This document shows positions 51,264 to 59,613 of a stretch of 64,000 bases of DNA, piece after piece (the stretch's first letter is position 1; the number at the start of each line of letters is the position of its first letter). The DNA is taken from the NCBI RefSeq assembly GCF_022870885.1, contig NZ_CP091509.1, positions 1 through 64,000 on the forward strand, read 5' to 3'. Origin of the DNA: Neisseria dumasiana. GTDB taxonomy: Bacteria; Pseudomonadota; Gammaproteobacteria; Burkholderiales; Neisseriaceae. The notes under the pieces are model-generated. The model was not told the DNA's origin. It ran no database searches and was given only the letters and a program-made list of their open reading frames with translations. Made by a program: the position numbers and the translations under genes.

Positions 51264-51304
51264 GATGTTTCTCTAAAAAATAAAGAATCGTAATGATGGG
51301 ATTG

Positions 51305-51338
51305 CAGGCCGTCTGAACACTGTGTTTCAGACGGCCTG
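51305..51338. terminator. DUS-pair terminator between the small lipoprotein gene and glmU
   Basis: CAGGCCGTCTGAA and TTCAGACGGCCTG with an 8-base loop, 16 bases after the lipoprotein stop. Confidence 0.75.
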
Positions 51339-51353
51339 ATTGGTAGATGTTGT

Positions 51354-51653
51354 TTATTGTGCGGTGTCGGGCGTTGCGCCGTTAACCGGCACGCTGCTGC
51401 CTGAAGACATATGCGGTTTTTGCCAATGCGTGCCGCGGATGTCGTGCTCGTTGTGTTGAGAGGTAACGGCACGCTGTTCGGGGCGGAATTGGTTGTGGCG
51501 CATATTGCGCGAATAAGTGCCGTCTTGATACACCACGGGTGTGCCGGTTTCATATTTTTGTCTTAAAGCGGTATGACCGTCGGCGGTTTGGTAAGTTTCC
51601 CAAGAACAGCCCGCCAATGTGGCAAGTGCGGCAAGAAGGGCAAGATGACGCAT
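51354..51653 (-). CDS. Small hypothetical lipoprotein
   Basis: 99 residues. A signal MRHLALLAALATLAGC puts the lipid-modified Cys at 16. The mature part, SWETYQTADGHTALRQKYET and onward, is hydrophilic, rich in Thr, Gln and His, and has no second Cys. A Gly-Thr-Pro-Val-Val-Tyr-Gln-Asp motif sits mid-protein. Ser after the Cys favours outer-membrane sorting. No family recognised; monocistronic. Confidence 0.7.
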   Translation of the reverse strand: MRHLALLAALATLAGCSWETYQTADGHTALRQKYETGTPVVYQDGTYSRNMRHNQFRPEQRAVTSQHNEHDIRGTHWQKPHMSSGSSVPVNGATPDTAQ

Positions 51654-51736
51654 GATGTTTCCTTAATGAAAGAATAATGGGAGAGATAGTTATGATGCTA
51701 TTTTAATCAAAATGTAATCCGATAGATAGCCGGGCA

Positions 51737-52384
51737 TCATGCACACTGCGATGCCCATTCGGCCAGCGCGGGCATGTCGGCGGCGGCGCAATCTACAAAA
51801 GGCAGCGGGTGTGCCTGTTTGCCGAACCAAACGGTGCGCATACCGAGTTGTTTGGCTGCGTGGAGGTTGTCGGCGCTGTCGTCAACCATAATGCAGCATT
51901 CTGCCGTTGTACCGAGCATGGCGCATACGTTGAGATAGGCATCGGCATGGGGTTTGTACAAGAGGCCGAAATCGTCGGTGCCGTATAAAGCATCGAAACA
52001 AGACGTGATATTCATCGCCTCTGCCAGTGCCTGCACATAAAACGACGGGGCATTGGAAAAGATGGCTTTTCGACCTTTCAGACGGCCTAAAGTTTCTACC
52101 GCGCCTTCTACGGGCACGAGGGCGGGCAAAATGGCATCGAGCGGATGGCAGCGGCGCAGAAAGTCGTCGATACAGATTTCGGGGTGGTGTTTTTGCAGGC
52201 CGGCAAGCGTGGCGCCGTAGCGGTGCCAGTAGTCTTGCCGCACATTCGAGGCGGTTTGTTCGTCCAAACCGAGTTTTTCGGCGAGATAGGCGGTCATGCT
52301 GCGGTTGATCAGCGTGAAGATTCCGGCATCGGCGTGATGCAGGGTGTTGTCGAGGTCGAACAACCAAATAGTTTGACAAATCAT
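51737..52384 (-). CDS. HAD-family hydrolase (pyrimidine 5'-nucleotidase type)
   Basis: 215 residues from ATG 52384 (MICQTIWLFDLDNTLHH). The open frame extends 150 codons upstream, but that part is antisense to the binding-protein gene. Motif I is DLDNT (nucleophile Asp10, Asp12), motif II FSNAP, motif III Lys in YKPHADAY, and motif IV MVDDSADNLHAAKQLGM. This is the pattern of the pyrimidine 5'-nucleotidase/SDT1 subgroup, which dephosphorylates UMP or CMP; substrate unproven. A helical cap lies between motifs I and II. Confidence 0.88.
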   Translation of the reverse strand: MICQTIWLFDLDNTLHHADAGIFTLINRSMTAYLAEKLGLDEQTASNVRQDYWHRYGATLAGLQKHHPEICIDDFLRRCHPLDAILPALVPVEGAVETLGRLKGRKAIFSNAPSFYVQALAEAMNITSCFDALYGTDDFGLLYKPHADAYLNVCAMLGTTAECCIMVDDSADNLHAAKQLGMRTVWFGKQAHPLPFVDCAAADMPALAEWASQCA

Positions 52385-52538
52385 AGTATTTAAAATATTT
52401 TGCAAACGTTTTTTCAGTTTAAAAAGTTGAATAAATGATAAAAACCGGCGGGTTCGGAGATTTTGAAAGCCGCAGGCCGCGGCCATGTTCAAAGTCATGA
52501 TTCCACAATACACACCATTATGATACGGACAATATGAA

Positions 52539-53549
52539 ATGAAAATAAAACATACTTTTTTGTTGGGAATCGGCGCGTTACTGTTTGCTGCAACAGCAGC
52601 CGCCCAAACAGAAGTGAGGCTGGCAGTACACAGCTCGTTCAGCCTACCCAAAGAAACCATCGCCAAATTCGAGCGCGACCACAACGCCAAGGTTACCGTG
52701 ATTGAAGCCGGCAGCGCCAATGAGATGCTCAACAAACTGATCTTGAGCCGCGCCCGTCCGATTGCCGATGCGGTGTACGGTTTGGACAATGCCAACATTA
52801 CCAAAGCGTTGCACAGCAAAATCTTGGCCGACAAGCAGCCTACATCGGTGCCGGCAAACGCTTCCCTGCCCGGTGCGGTGGCGGTGGATTACGCCTATGT
52901 TGTGTTGAATTACGATAAAAAATGGTTCGACGAGAAAAAGCTGCCGTTGCCGAAATCTCTCGAAGATTTGGCCAAGCCCGCTTATAAAGATTTGCTGGTT
53001 ACGCCCAATCCCGGCACATCCAGCCCCGGCCTCTCTTTCCTGATGGCCAATATCGGCGGCTTGGGTGAAGATCAGGCATTCAAATGGTGGGCCGATATGC
53101 GTAAAAACGGCGTGAAAGTAACCAAAAGCTGGAGCGACGCTTATTACACCGATTTCACCCAAAACGGCGGTTCGCGCCCGTTGATTGTGAGTTATGCCAC
53201 CAGCCCCGCAGCCGAGGTGCATTTCAGCAAAGGCAAATATACCGTGCCGCCTACCGGCAATCTGTTTTTGAAAGGCGGCGTGTTCCGTCAGGTGGAAGGT
53301 GCGGCCGTATTGCGCGGAACCAAGCAGCCTGCGCTGGCTACCAAACTGGTGGCTTATCTGCAAAGTGCCGAGGTGCAAAAAGCCGTGCCGTCTGAAATGT
53401 GGGTGTATCCCGCCGTAAAAGGCACGCCGCTGCCCAAAGTGTTTGAATTCGCCCAAATGCCGAAAGAACACTTTGCCCCTTCCGTTGTTTTGATGGAGCA
53501 AAAACAGAAACAATGGGTCAGCCGCTGGATTAAAGTGGTGTTGAAATAA
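52539..53549 (+). CDS. Periplasmic thiamine-type ABC substrate-binding protein (ThiB-like)
   Basis: 336 residues. The signal peptide ends ..FAATAAAQ, followed by TEVRLAVHSSFSLPKETIAK, and VDYAYVVLNYDKKWFDE and NPGTSSPGLSFLMAN are the thiamine-binding-protein pattern. The fold is a two-lobed binding protein that captures ligand in the periplasm. No permease (thiP) or ATPase (thiQ) gene lies alongside, so its transporter must be encoded elsewhere; iron- or spermidine-type ligands are less likely alternatives. A DUS-pair terminator follows. Confidence 0.82.
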   Translation: MKIKHTFLLGIGALLFAATAAAQTEVRLAVHSSFSLPKETIAKFERDHNAKVTVIEAGSANEMLNKLILSRARPIADAVYGLDNANITKALHSKILADKQPTSVPANASLPGAVAVDYAYVVLNYDKKWFDEKKLPLPKSLEDLAKPAYKDLLVTPNPGTSSPGLSFLMANIGGLGEDQAFKWWADMRKNGVKVTKSWSDAYYTDFTQNGGSRPLIVSYATSPAAEVHFSKGKYTVPPTGNLFLKGGVFRQVEGAAVLRGTKQPALATKLVAYLQSAEVQKAVPSEMWVYPAVKGTPLPKVFEFAQMPKEHFAPSVVLMEQKQKQWVSRWIKVVLK

Positions 53550-53552
53550 ACG

Positions 53553-53603
53553 TTTTCAGACGGCCTGATGCGCGGAATGAAAGTGCTTGAGGCCGTCTGA
53601 AAA
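53553..53603. terminator. Loose DUS-pair terminator between converging thiB-like gene and bioH
   Basis: TTTTCAGACGGCCT and AGGCCGTCTGAAAA separated by 23 bases; a 14-bp stem in the convergent gap. Confidence 0.65.
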
Positions 53604-53643
53604 TATTGCGAAGCGTATATTTGAAACCGTATTGCAGCACTGT

Positions 53644-54402
53644 TTATGTTGAAGCGGATTCAGGCCGCTCCACAAAGTCTGTCAGTATTTGGGCAAATTC
53701 AGCCGCCTGCGTTAAAAAAGGAGCGTGGGCGGCTTTTTCTATGATGTGCAGCCGGCTTTGCGGCAGAAGGCGGTGCAGATACTCGCCCATACGCGGCGGG
53801 GTAATGGAATCTTTGGCACCGAAAATCAGCAGCGAAGGCACGTTGATGTGCGGAAGAAAAGCGCGCGCATCCGCTTCGGCCACCGCGTCCAGCGCCGCTT
53901 GCAGAGCCGAAGGTGCGCCGTGTTTCACAATATCGGGCAACACTTTTTCCAATACCGAGTGCTGGTCTTTTGCATATAAAAATTGCAACTGAAGAAACTG
54001 TTTCATATATTTATGATAATCTTGCTCAAACAGTTCGATCATTTTTGCCAGCGCGGGATTTTTCAAACCTTCGGGATAATCCGGCGCGGCCTGAAAGCGG
54101 GCAAAGCTTGCCGTCAGGCACAGGCCGCGCACTTTTTCGGGATGGCGGGCGGCCATATACAGCGACACCAGTCCGCCCAGCGACCAGCCGAGCAGGTAGG
54201 CCGGTTCGGTGATGTGTGCGGCGAAAGCATCGGCAGCGGCGGCCACGTCGAACCCGCCGTGAAAAGGTGCGTCGCCGTGGCCGGGCAGATTGAGGGCTTG
54301 GATATCCCATTCGTCGGGCAGGCGCGGAATCAGGTCGTCGAAAACATGACGGTTTGCCGCCCAGCCGTGTATCAGATAAACTTTCTTGGGTGTATGTTGC
54401 AT
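53644..54402 (-). CDS. bioH: Pimeloyl-ACP methyl ester esterase BioH
   Basis: 252 residues from ATG 54402 ([17 protein letters not shown]). Alpha/beta-hydrolase: nucleophile Ser74 in GWSLGG, Asp in [10 protein letters not shown], His in EKAAHAPF near the C-terminus. It removes the methyl group from pimeloyl-ACP to end the BioC-BioH branch of biotin synthesis, working with bioB at 17090. Its start codon shares bases 54401-54402 with that of the divergent comF. The longer open frame to 54555 is antisense to comF. Confidence 0.88.
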   Translation of the reverse strand: MQHTPKKVYLIHGWAANRHVFDDLIPRLPDEWDIQALNLPGHGDAPFHGGFDVAAAADAFAAHITEPAYLLGWSLGGLVSLYMAARHPEKVRGLCLTASFARFQAAPDYPEGLKNPALAKMIELFEQDYHKYMKQFLQLQFLYAKDQHSVLEKVLPDIVKHGAPSALQAALDAVAEADARAFLPHINVPSLLIFGAKDSITPPRMGEYLHRLLPQSRLHIIEKAAHAPFLTQAAEFAQILTDFVERPESAST

Positions 54403-55126
54403 GGATATTCTTTCATGGTGGCGTAATCGGCGGCAGCGTGCCGGACGTTGCGTATTATGCCATGCTTGCGCCGTTTCAGACGGCCTGTGCGCAGGTTGTG
54501 CGTCTGATTTGGCGCAATGCCGCACCGATTCCGCCAATATCTGCCCTTCCTGCACGCAAACCAGCGTGGGCGCGGCGTTATGCGGGCAATGCCAGCAGAA
54601 ACCGCCGCCGTTTGAAAAATTGTGGACGTCGGTTTATTACGAACCGCCCGTCAGCAACATGATTCATGCGTTCAAACATCAAGCCGATTTGAGTATGCAA
54701 CGCCCCTTGTCGGCCTTGATGCTGGATCATGCTCCCCTATGGTTGGCGCATGAAGATATAGATGCCGTTATGGCCATGCCTTTAAGCAAAGAAAGGCGGC
54801 TGTTTCGCGGTTTTAACCAAGCGGAAGGGCTGGCAGAAGCGGTCGGCAGGCATTACAGGCTGCCCGTTTTGCCCCGTTACACCGTTTTCAGACGGCATCA
54901 TGTGCCGCAAAGCACATTGAAGCGCGAAGAGCGCAGAAAAAACGTCCGCCATGCCTTTGTAATAAATCATGAGCATAATCAACATGTTAAAAACCGTAAG
55001 ATTCTGCTGGTCGATGATGTAACCACAACAGGCGCCACTTTTGAGGCATTGGCCGCAACCTTAAGAAAGGCGGGGGCTTCAGCCGTTTTTTGCTGGGCAT
55101 TGGCTTCTGTTCAAATGAAAAAATAG
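54401..55126 (+). CDS. comF: ComF-family phosphoribosyltransferase-like competence protein
   Basis: 241 residues from ATG 54401 ([15 protein letters not shown]); ATG 54386 is an alternative five codons upstream. The N-terminal Cys-rich zinc finger (CVLCHAC, CAGC, CPSC and CGQC, residues 17-65) precedes a PRTase domain with [20 protein letters not shown] and the PRPP loop [14 protein letters not shown]. In other bacteria ComF helps internalise transforming DNA, fitting the DUS-rich genome and the comEA-type gene at 6518. Divergent from bioH with overlapping start codons, so both promoters must lie inside the opposite gene. Confidence 0.88.
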   Translation: MDILSWWRNRRQRAGRCVLCHACAVSDGLCAGCASDLAQCRTDSANICPSCTQTSVGAALCGQCQQKPPPFEKLWTSVYYEPPVSNMIHAFKHQADLSMQRPLSALMLDHAPLWLAHEDIDAVMAMPLSKERRLFRGFNQAEGLAEAVGRHYRLPVLPRYTVFRRHHVPQSTLKREERRKNVRHAFVINHEHNQHVKNRKILLVDDVTTTGATFEALAATLRKAGASAVFCWALASVQMKK

Positions 55127-55190
55127 TGAAAATTTTTTGACGCACCTGCCGGATTAGGGCATAGTGCCGAACCTTAAATGATTGATTTAT

Positions 55191-55655
55191 ATGTTTACTG
55201 TTGTTTTATACCAGCCTGAAATCCCGCCCAACACGGGCAACATCATCCGCTTGTGCGCCAATACCGGCGCCGATCTTCATCTGGTGAAGCCGCTCGGTTT
55301 TCCGTTGGACTCAAGCAAAATGAAAAGGGCAGGGCTGGATTATCACGAATTCGCCAAAATTACCGTACACGAAAATTTCGACGATTGCGTGAAAGCATTA
55401 TCGGGACGGCGCATTTTCGCGCTGACCACCAAAGGCAGTACCCGCCCCGATGCGGCAGCTTTTAAAGCAGGCGATGTGTTTCTGTTCGGGCCCGAAACCC
55501 GCGGCCTGCCGGCAGAGATACTCGACACTTTGCCGGAAGGGCAGAAACTCCGCCTGCCGATGTTGCCGGGCAGCAGAAGCATGAATCTTTCCAATACCGT
55601 GGCCGTGATGCTGTTTGAAGCATGGCGGCAAAACGGTTATACAGGCGGCGCATAA
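55191..55655 (+). CDS. trmL: tRNA (cytidine/uridine-34 2'-O) methyltransferase TrmL
   Basis: 154 residues from ATG 55191 (MFTVVLYQPEIPPNTGNIIR); ATG 55182 would add three residues not seen in the family. SPOUT fold: PEIPPNTGNIIRLCANTGA at the N-terminus, FGPETRGLP, and the knot region LPMLPGSRSMNLSNTVAVML. It methylates wobble-position ribose of leucine tRNAs. Confidence 0.93.
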   Translation: MFTVVLYQPEIPPNTGNIIRLCANTGADLHLVKPLGFPLDSSKMKRAGLDYHEFAKITVHENFDDCVKALSGRRIFALTTKGSTRPDAAAFKAGDVFLFGPETRGLPAEILDTLPEGQKLRLPMLPGSRSMNLSNTVAVMLFEAWRQNGYTGGA

Positions 55656-55719
55656 CAGCCCCACAACCTGCTTGGCCGGCCGTCTGAAAACCCTATCAAC
55701 TCGAGAATTGGAATTTGTT

Positions 55720-56439
55720 TTGACCCAAGCCAAACGAAACTTCTTTATGGGAACCGTTGCCGCCCTTGTATTCGGGTTCGGCACGTCTTCCGTTGCACAA
55801 GCCGATGCCGTTGTCAAAGCGGAGAAACTCAGCAAATCCGCCAACATGAGCTACAAAGTAGCCGGCAAACGCTACAATCCGTTAAAGAAAGTCTCTTCGT
55901 TCAGCCAAACAGGCAGCGCATCATGGTATGGCGGCCAGTTTCACGGCCGTAAAACTTCCAGCGGCGAGCGTTACAATATGCACGCGATGACCGCCGCGCA
56001 CAAAACCCTGCCCATTCCCAGCTATGCCCGCGTAACCAATCTGAGCAACGGCAAAAGCGTAGTGGTGCGCATCAACGACAGGGGGCCGTTTCATGGCAGC
56101 CGCGTGGTTGATGTGTCAAAGGCAGCCGCACAAAAGTTAGGCTTTATCCAACATGGTACGGCCAAAGTGCGTGTGGAGCAGATCGTGCCGGGGCGCGATG
56201 CTTCGGAAAGGTTTGCCCAACAGGAAGCCCGAAATATCTATGTCAATCTGAAAAGTTTCAACAGCAAAGCCGCAGCCCAAGATTATCTGAAGCGCAGCGG
56301 CGGTCATTTGAAATCAGCCGACATAAACGAAAAAGTGTCTATGGTTAAACAAGGCGGCAACTATGTGGTGCGCATCGGCCCGTTCCAACGTCAGGAACAT
56401 GCGGATACCGCCAAAGGCAGATTGCTTACCTCGCTTTAA
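55720..56439 (+). CDS. rlpA: Septal-ring/peptidoglycan protein RlpA (DPBB plus SPOR)
   Basis: About 239 residues from TTG 55720, which gives a signal peptide with a basic n-region (TQAKRNFFMGTVAAL and AQA before DAV); ATG 55747 is the alternative. The double-psi beta-barrel has GSASWYGGQFHGRKTSSGER, then RINDRGPFHGSRVVDVS with the catalytic Asp. A C-terminal SPOR domain (about 165-239, YVVRIGPFQRQEHA) binds denuded septal glycan. No lipobox Cys, so it is periplasmic or secreted rather than a lipoprotein as in E. coli. Likely a lytic transglycosylase or its partner in cell separation. The upstream open frame overlaps trmL and is not coding. Confidence 0.88.
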   Translation: MTQAKRNFFMGTVAALVFGFGTSSVAQADAVVKAEKLSKSANMSYKVAGKRYNPLKKVSSFSQTGSASWYGGQFHGRKTSSGERYNMHAMTAAHKTLPIPSYARVTNLSNGKSVVVRINDRGPFHGSRVVDVSKAAAQKLGFIQHGTAKVRVEQIVPGRDASERFAQQEARNIYVNLKSFNSKAAAQDYLKRSGGHLKSADINEKVSMVKQGGNYVVRIGPFQRQEHADTAKGRLLTSL

Positions 56440-56454
56440 TCTGTGCTTTTTCAG

Positions 56455-56480
56455 ACGGCCTGCATCATGCAGGCCGTTTT
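56455..56480 (+). terminator. Terminator after rlpA
   Basis: ACGGCCTGCA, loop TCA, TGCAGGCCGT, then TTT. It reuses one DUS as part of its stem. Lies 16 bases after the stop. A separate DUS pair follows at 56504-56531. Confidence 0.75.
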
Positions 56481-56503
56481 GTTTGGGCAAGTGTATAATG
56501 TGT

Positions 56504-56531
56504 GGCCGTCTGAACAGGTTTTCAGACGGCC
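56504..56531. repeat. DUS inverted pair
   Basis: GGCCGTCTGAA and TTCAGACGGCC around a 6-base loop, between the rlpA terminator and the element at 56534-56679. Confidence 0.6.
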
Positions 56532-56533
56532 AA

Positions 56534-56679
56534 AGACCTTGGCAAAACCACCGTTTGCGGCGCATTTCTGCGTTGTGCGCTGCCCGCTTGCTTAGCCTTA
56601 TACCTTATATATGTGTCTGCACTCGCTGTGCTGCTACGCCTTGAGCTGCATCCACACCCGGCGGTTTTGCAAAGACCTC
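56534..56679. repeat. Small MITE-like element with IS5-type ends
   Basis: Left AGACCTTGGCAAAACCACCG and right CGGCGGTTTTGCAAAGACCT are imperfect inverted repeats, also similar to the 18-bp ends of the IS at 6953. The 146-bp interior has no ORF. Its right half (CGCCTTGAGCTGCATCCACA) recurs in degenerate form at 9463 and 46341. It occupies most of the gap before ruvA. Confidence 0.6.
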
Positions 56680-56740
56680 GGTAAGAATTGTCCATAACTT
56701 CAATCTCATACTCAACATCCCACACCCAACGGAAGTAACC

Positions 56741-57325
56741 ATGATCAGCAGACTCACCGGCAAACTCATCGAAAAAACACCTCCGCAAATCGTGATTGAT
56801 GTCGGCGGGGTGGGTTACGAAGTCGATGTATCCATGCAGACTTTTTATCTGCTGCCGCCGCTTGGCGAGAGCGTGCAGCTTTATACCCAGCTTGTGGTGC
56901 GCGAAGATGCCCATTTGCTGTTCGGCTTTGCCACCTCCGCCGAACGCGCTACGTTCCGCCAGTTGGTGAAGGTAAGCGGTATCGGAGCCAAAACCGCATT
57001 GGGTATTTTGTCGGCCATGACTTCGGACGAATTAGCGCAGGCTGTGGCTCAGGAAGATGTGAAACGGCTTTCTTCCGCGCCCGGCATCGGCAAAAAAACC
57101 GCCGAACGCATGGTGCTCGAACTGCGCGGCAAGCTGGTGTCGGAACAAACCGCCGCCGGCCTGTTCGCTCCCGCTGCCGCGCCGGACGAAACCGACGATA
57201 TCGTCAGCACGCTTTTGGCCTTGGGCTACAACGAGCGCGAGGCCAAAGCCGCGGTAAAAGGCATTGCGGCAGGCACGGATGTGAGCGAAGGCGTGCGTTT
57301 GGCTTTGAAGAATTTGTTGAAATAG
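56741..57325 (+). CDS. ruvA: Holliday-junction branch-migration protein RuvA
   Basis: 194 residues. An OB-fold N-domain ([27 protein letters not shown]) is followed by two HhH motifs ([13 protein letters not shown] and [13 protein letters not shown], about 75-125). A flexible linker and the C-terminal RuvB-contact domain ([15 protein letters not shown]) complete it. A tetramer holds the junction for RuvB. Neither ruvB nor ruvC is adjacent; ruvC is at 34865. Confidence 0.95.
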   Translation: MISRLTGKLIEKTPPQIVIDVGGVGYEVDVSMQTFYLLPPLGESVQLYTQLVVREDAHLLFGFATSAERATFRQLVKVSGIGAKTALGILSAMTSDELAQAVAQEDVKRLSSAPGIGKKTAERMVLELRGKLVSEQTAAGLFAPAAAPDETDDIVSTLLALGYNEREAKAAVKGIAAGTDVSEGVRLALKNLLK

Positions 57326-57373
57326 TTTTCAGACGGCCTATCGGGTGTTTAAACCGCTGAGGCCGTCTGAAAA
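57326..57373 (+). terminator. DUS-pair terminator after ruvA
   Basis: TTTTCAGACGGCCT and AGGCCGTCTGAAAA, 20-base loop, directly after the stop codon. Confidence 0.7.
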
Positions 57374-57406
57374 AACCGCAAGCCGTTATGATTAAGCAGT
57401 GAAAGT

Positions 57407-59257
57407 ATGATGAAGAAAATATTTGACTGGTTCGAATCCCGTATCGACCCTTATCCCGATACGCCGCCGAAAACGCCTGAAAAAGGCTTGTGGCGTTTTT
57501 TGTGGGGTAGCATGGAAGGCATGCGCGGCTGGATTTTGGTGCTGGCTCTGATGACTGTCGGCATCGGCATCATGGAAGCCCTGCTGTTCCAATTTATGGG
57601 CAAAGTGGTCGATTGGCTGGGCGCATACACGCCGCAAACTTTGTGGGCGGAAAAAGGCCGGGCATTAACGGGCATGGCCGCGCTGATGGTGTTTGCCGTG
57701 TTTTGGCATTTCGTTGCGTCGAACGTGCGCCTGCAAACCCTGCAAGGCGTGTTTCCGATGCGCCTGCGCTGGAATTTCCACCGCCTGATGCTGGGGCAGA
57801 GCCTCGGGTTTTATCAGGACGAATTTGCCGGGCGGGTTTCTGCCAAAGTGATGCAAACCGCGCTGGCGGTGCGCGATACGGTGATGACGCTGGCCGATAT
57901 GGTGGTGTATGTGCTGGTGTATTTCATCAGCTCGGGCGTGATTCTGGCGGCGTTCGACGGCTGGCTGCTGCTGCCGTTCGTGTGTTGGATTATCGCGTTC
58001 GGCACCGTGATGCGCGTGCTGATTCCCAAGTTATCGAAAACCGCACAGCGTCAGGCTGATGCCCGCTCTTTGATGACCGGCCGCATCACCGATGCCTATT
58101 CCAATATCACCACAGTCAAACTGTTTTCGCACGGCGCGCGCGAGGCTCGGTATGCCAAGCAGTCGATGCAGGAATTTATGGTAACGGTGCATGCACAAAT
58201 GCGTTTGGCGACTTTGCTGTCGACTTGTAATTTTATTGTGAATACGTCGCTTACCTTGTCCACCGCCGCCTTAGGCATTTGGCTGTGGCAGAACGGGCAG
58301 GTCGGCGTAGGCGCGATTGCCACCGCCACCGCCATGGCTTTGCGCGTGAACGGGTTGTCGCAATACATCATGTGGGAGTCAGCCCGTTTGTTTGAAAACA
58401 TCGGCACCGTAAATGACGGCATGGTTACTTTGTCTAAACCGCAAACCATTTTAGACAAACCGGCCGCACTGCCGTTGAAAGTGGAGCACGGAGAAATCCG
58501 TTTCGAGCATGTCGATTTTTCCTATGATGCCGGCAAACCGTTGCTCAACGGCTTTAACCTTGCCATCAAACCGGGCGAAAAAGTCGGCCTGATAGGGCGT
58601 TCGGGCGCAGGCAAATCCACCATCGTTAATCTGTTGCTGCGCTTTTACGAGCCGCAAAGCGGTATCATCACTATCGACGGCCAAAACATCAACGACATCA
58701 CCCAAGAAAGCCTGCGCGCCCAAATCGGCTTGGTGACACAAGACACCAGCCTGCTGCACCGCTCCGTGCGCGACAACATCATTTACGGCCGCCCCGATGC
58801 CACCGAAGCAGAAATGTATCAGGCCGCAGAAAAAGCCGAAGCCGCCGATTTCATCCCCAACCTTTCCGATGCCAAAGGCCGCAGGGGATACGATGCCCAT
58901 GTGGGCGAAAGAGGCGTGAAACTTTCAGGCGGCCAGCGGCAGCGCATCGCCATCGCCCGCGTGATGCTGAAAGATGCGCCGATTCTGTTGCTCGACGAAG
59001 CCACCAGCGCGTTGGATTCCGAAGTGGAAGCCGCTATTCAGGAAAGCTTGGATAAAATGATGGAAAACAAAACCGTGATCGCCATCGCCCACCGTTTATC
59101 CACCATTGCCGCTATGGACAGATTGATTGTGCTTGATAAAGGCCGTATCGTCGAAGAGGGCAGCCATGCCGAATTGCTGGAGAAAAACGGTTTGTATGCC
59201 AAATTGTGGGCGCACCAAAGCGGCGGGTTTCTCAATCAAGATCAGGTGTATGGTTGA
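57407..59257 (+). CDS. ABC exporter, fused membrane and ATPase domains
   Basis: 616 residues; a second ATG lies three bases on. A hydrophilic N-terminus (to about 40) precedes six membrane helices (about 43-330), then a nucleotide-binding domain with Walker A GRSGAGKST, signature LSGGQRQR, Walker B ILLLDEATSALD and switch His in AIAHRLST. This is the half-size exporter architecture of the MsbA/heavy-metal or multidrug group, working as a homodimer in the inner membrane. Cargo cannot be read from the sequence; no partner genes are nearby. Its own terminator follows. Confidence 0.88.
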   Translation: MMKKIFDWFESRIDPYPDTPPKTPEKGLWRFLWGSMEGMRGWILVLALMTVGIGIMEALLFQFMGKVVDWLGAYTPQTLWAEKGRALTGMAALMVFAVFWHFVASNVRLQTLQGVFPMRLRWNFHRLMLGQSLGFYQDEFAGRVSAKVMQTALAVRDTVMTLADMVVYVLVYFISSGVILAAFDGWLLLPFVCWIIAFGTVMRVLIPKLSKTAQRQADARSLMTGRITDAYSNITTVKLFSHGAREARYAKQSMQEFMVTVHAQMRLATLLSTCNFIVNTSLTLSTAALGIWLWQNGQVGVGAIATATAMALRVNGLSQYIMWESARLFENIGTVNDGMVTLSKPQTILDKPAALPLKVEHGEIRFEHVDFSYDAGKPLLNGFNLAIKPGEKVGLIGRSGAGKSTIVNLLLRFYEPQSGIITIDGQNINDITQESLRAQIGLVTQDTSLLHRSVRDNIIYGRPDATEAEMYQAAEKAEAADFIPNLSDAKGRRGYDAHVGERGVKLSGGQRQRIAIARVMLKDAPILLLDEATSALDSEVEAAIQESLDKMMENKTVIAIAHRLSTIAAMDRLIVLDKGRIVEEGSHAELLEKNGLYAKLWAHQSGGFLNQDQVYG

Positions 59258-59381
59258 TTAACCCAATGCTTTTGCCGCATGGCAGGGTTGTTCTCACAGG
59301 CAAAGCCGATAACCGGCAGAACCGGAAGCAAAACCGGTCTTGCCAAGGTTTCAACGTATAAGCTTTCTTGTCTTAATTATA

Positions 59382-59423
59382 AAGGCAGAGGCCGTCTGAA
59401 AACATTCAGACGGCCTCTGCCTT
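59382..59423 (+). terminator. DUS-containing terminator after the ABC exporter
   Basis: AAGGCAGAGGCCGTCTGAA pairs with its complement over 19 bp around a 4-base loop, followed by ATTTTA. It lies 125 bases after the stop. Confidence 0.75.
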
Positions 59424-59516
59424 ATTTTACGGACAAGTGAATCCTTTCCCACGCTTGGAAAGGCTGACATGTTATTTGTCTCATGACACCGGAAGCCGTT
59501 GTTGGATTTTAGTATT

Positions 59517-59613
59517 TATAGTCAATCAACCATTTTTCATACAGGGCCGCAAGCCGAAAACAATGTGAGTATTACGACATGGCGCTGCAATGCCGTAGTA
59601 AAAGTTAAGTTGA
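59517..59613. repeat. Correia-like repeat, copy 3 (longest)
   Basis: TATAGTCAATCAACCATTTT at the left and AATGCCGTAGTAAAAGTTA plus AGTTGA at the right, about 97 bp. It has extra interior sequence compared with the copies at 20496 and 39769. Confidence 0.65.

Noticed and set aside
55615..55719. N-terminal extension of rlpA from ATG 55615.
   Set aside because: Overlaps the end of trmL and crosses a DUS; the extension would precede the signal peptide by 35 residues.
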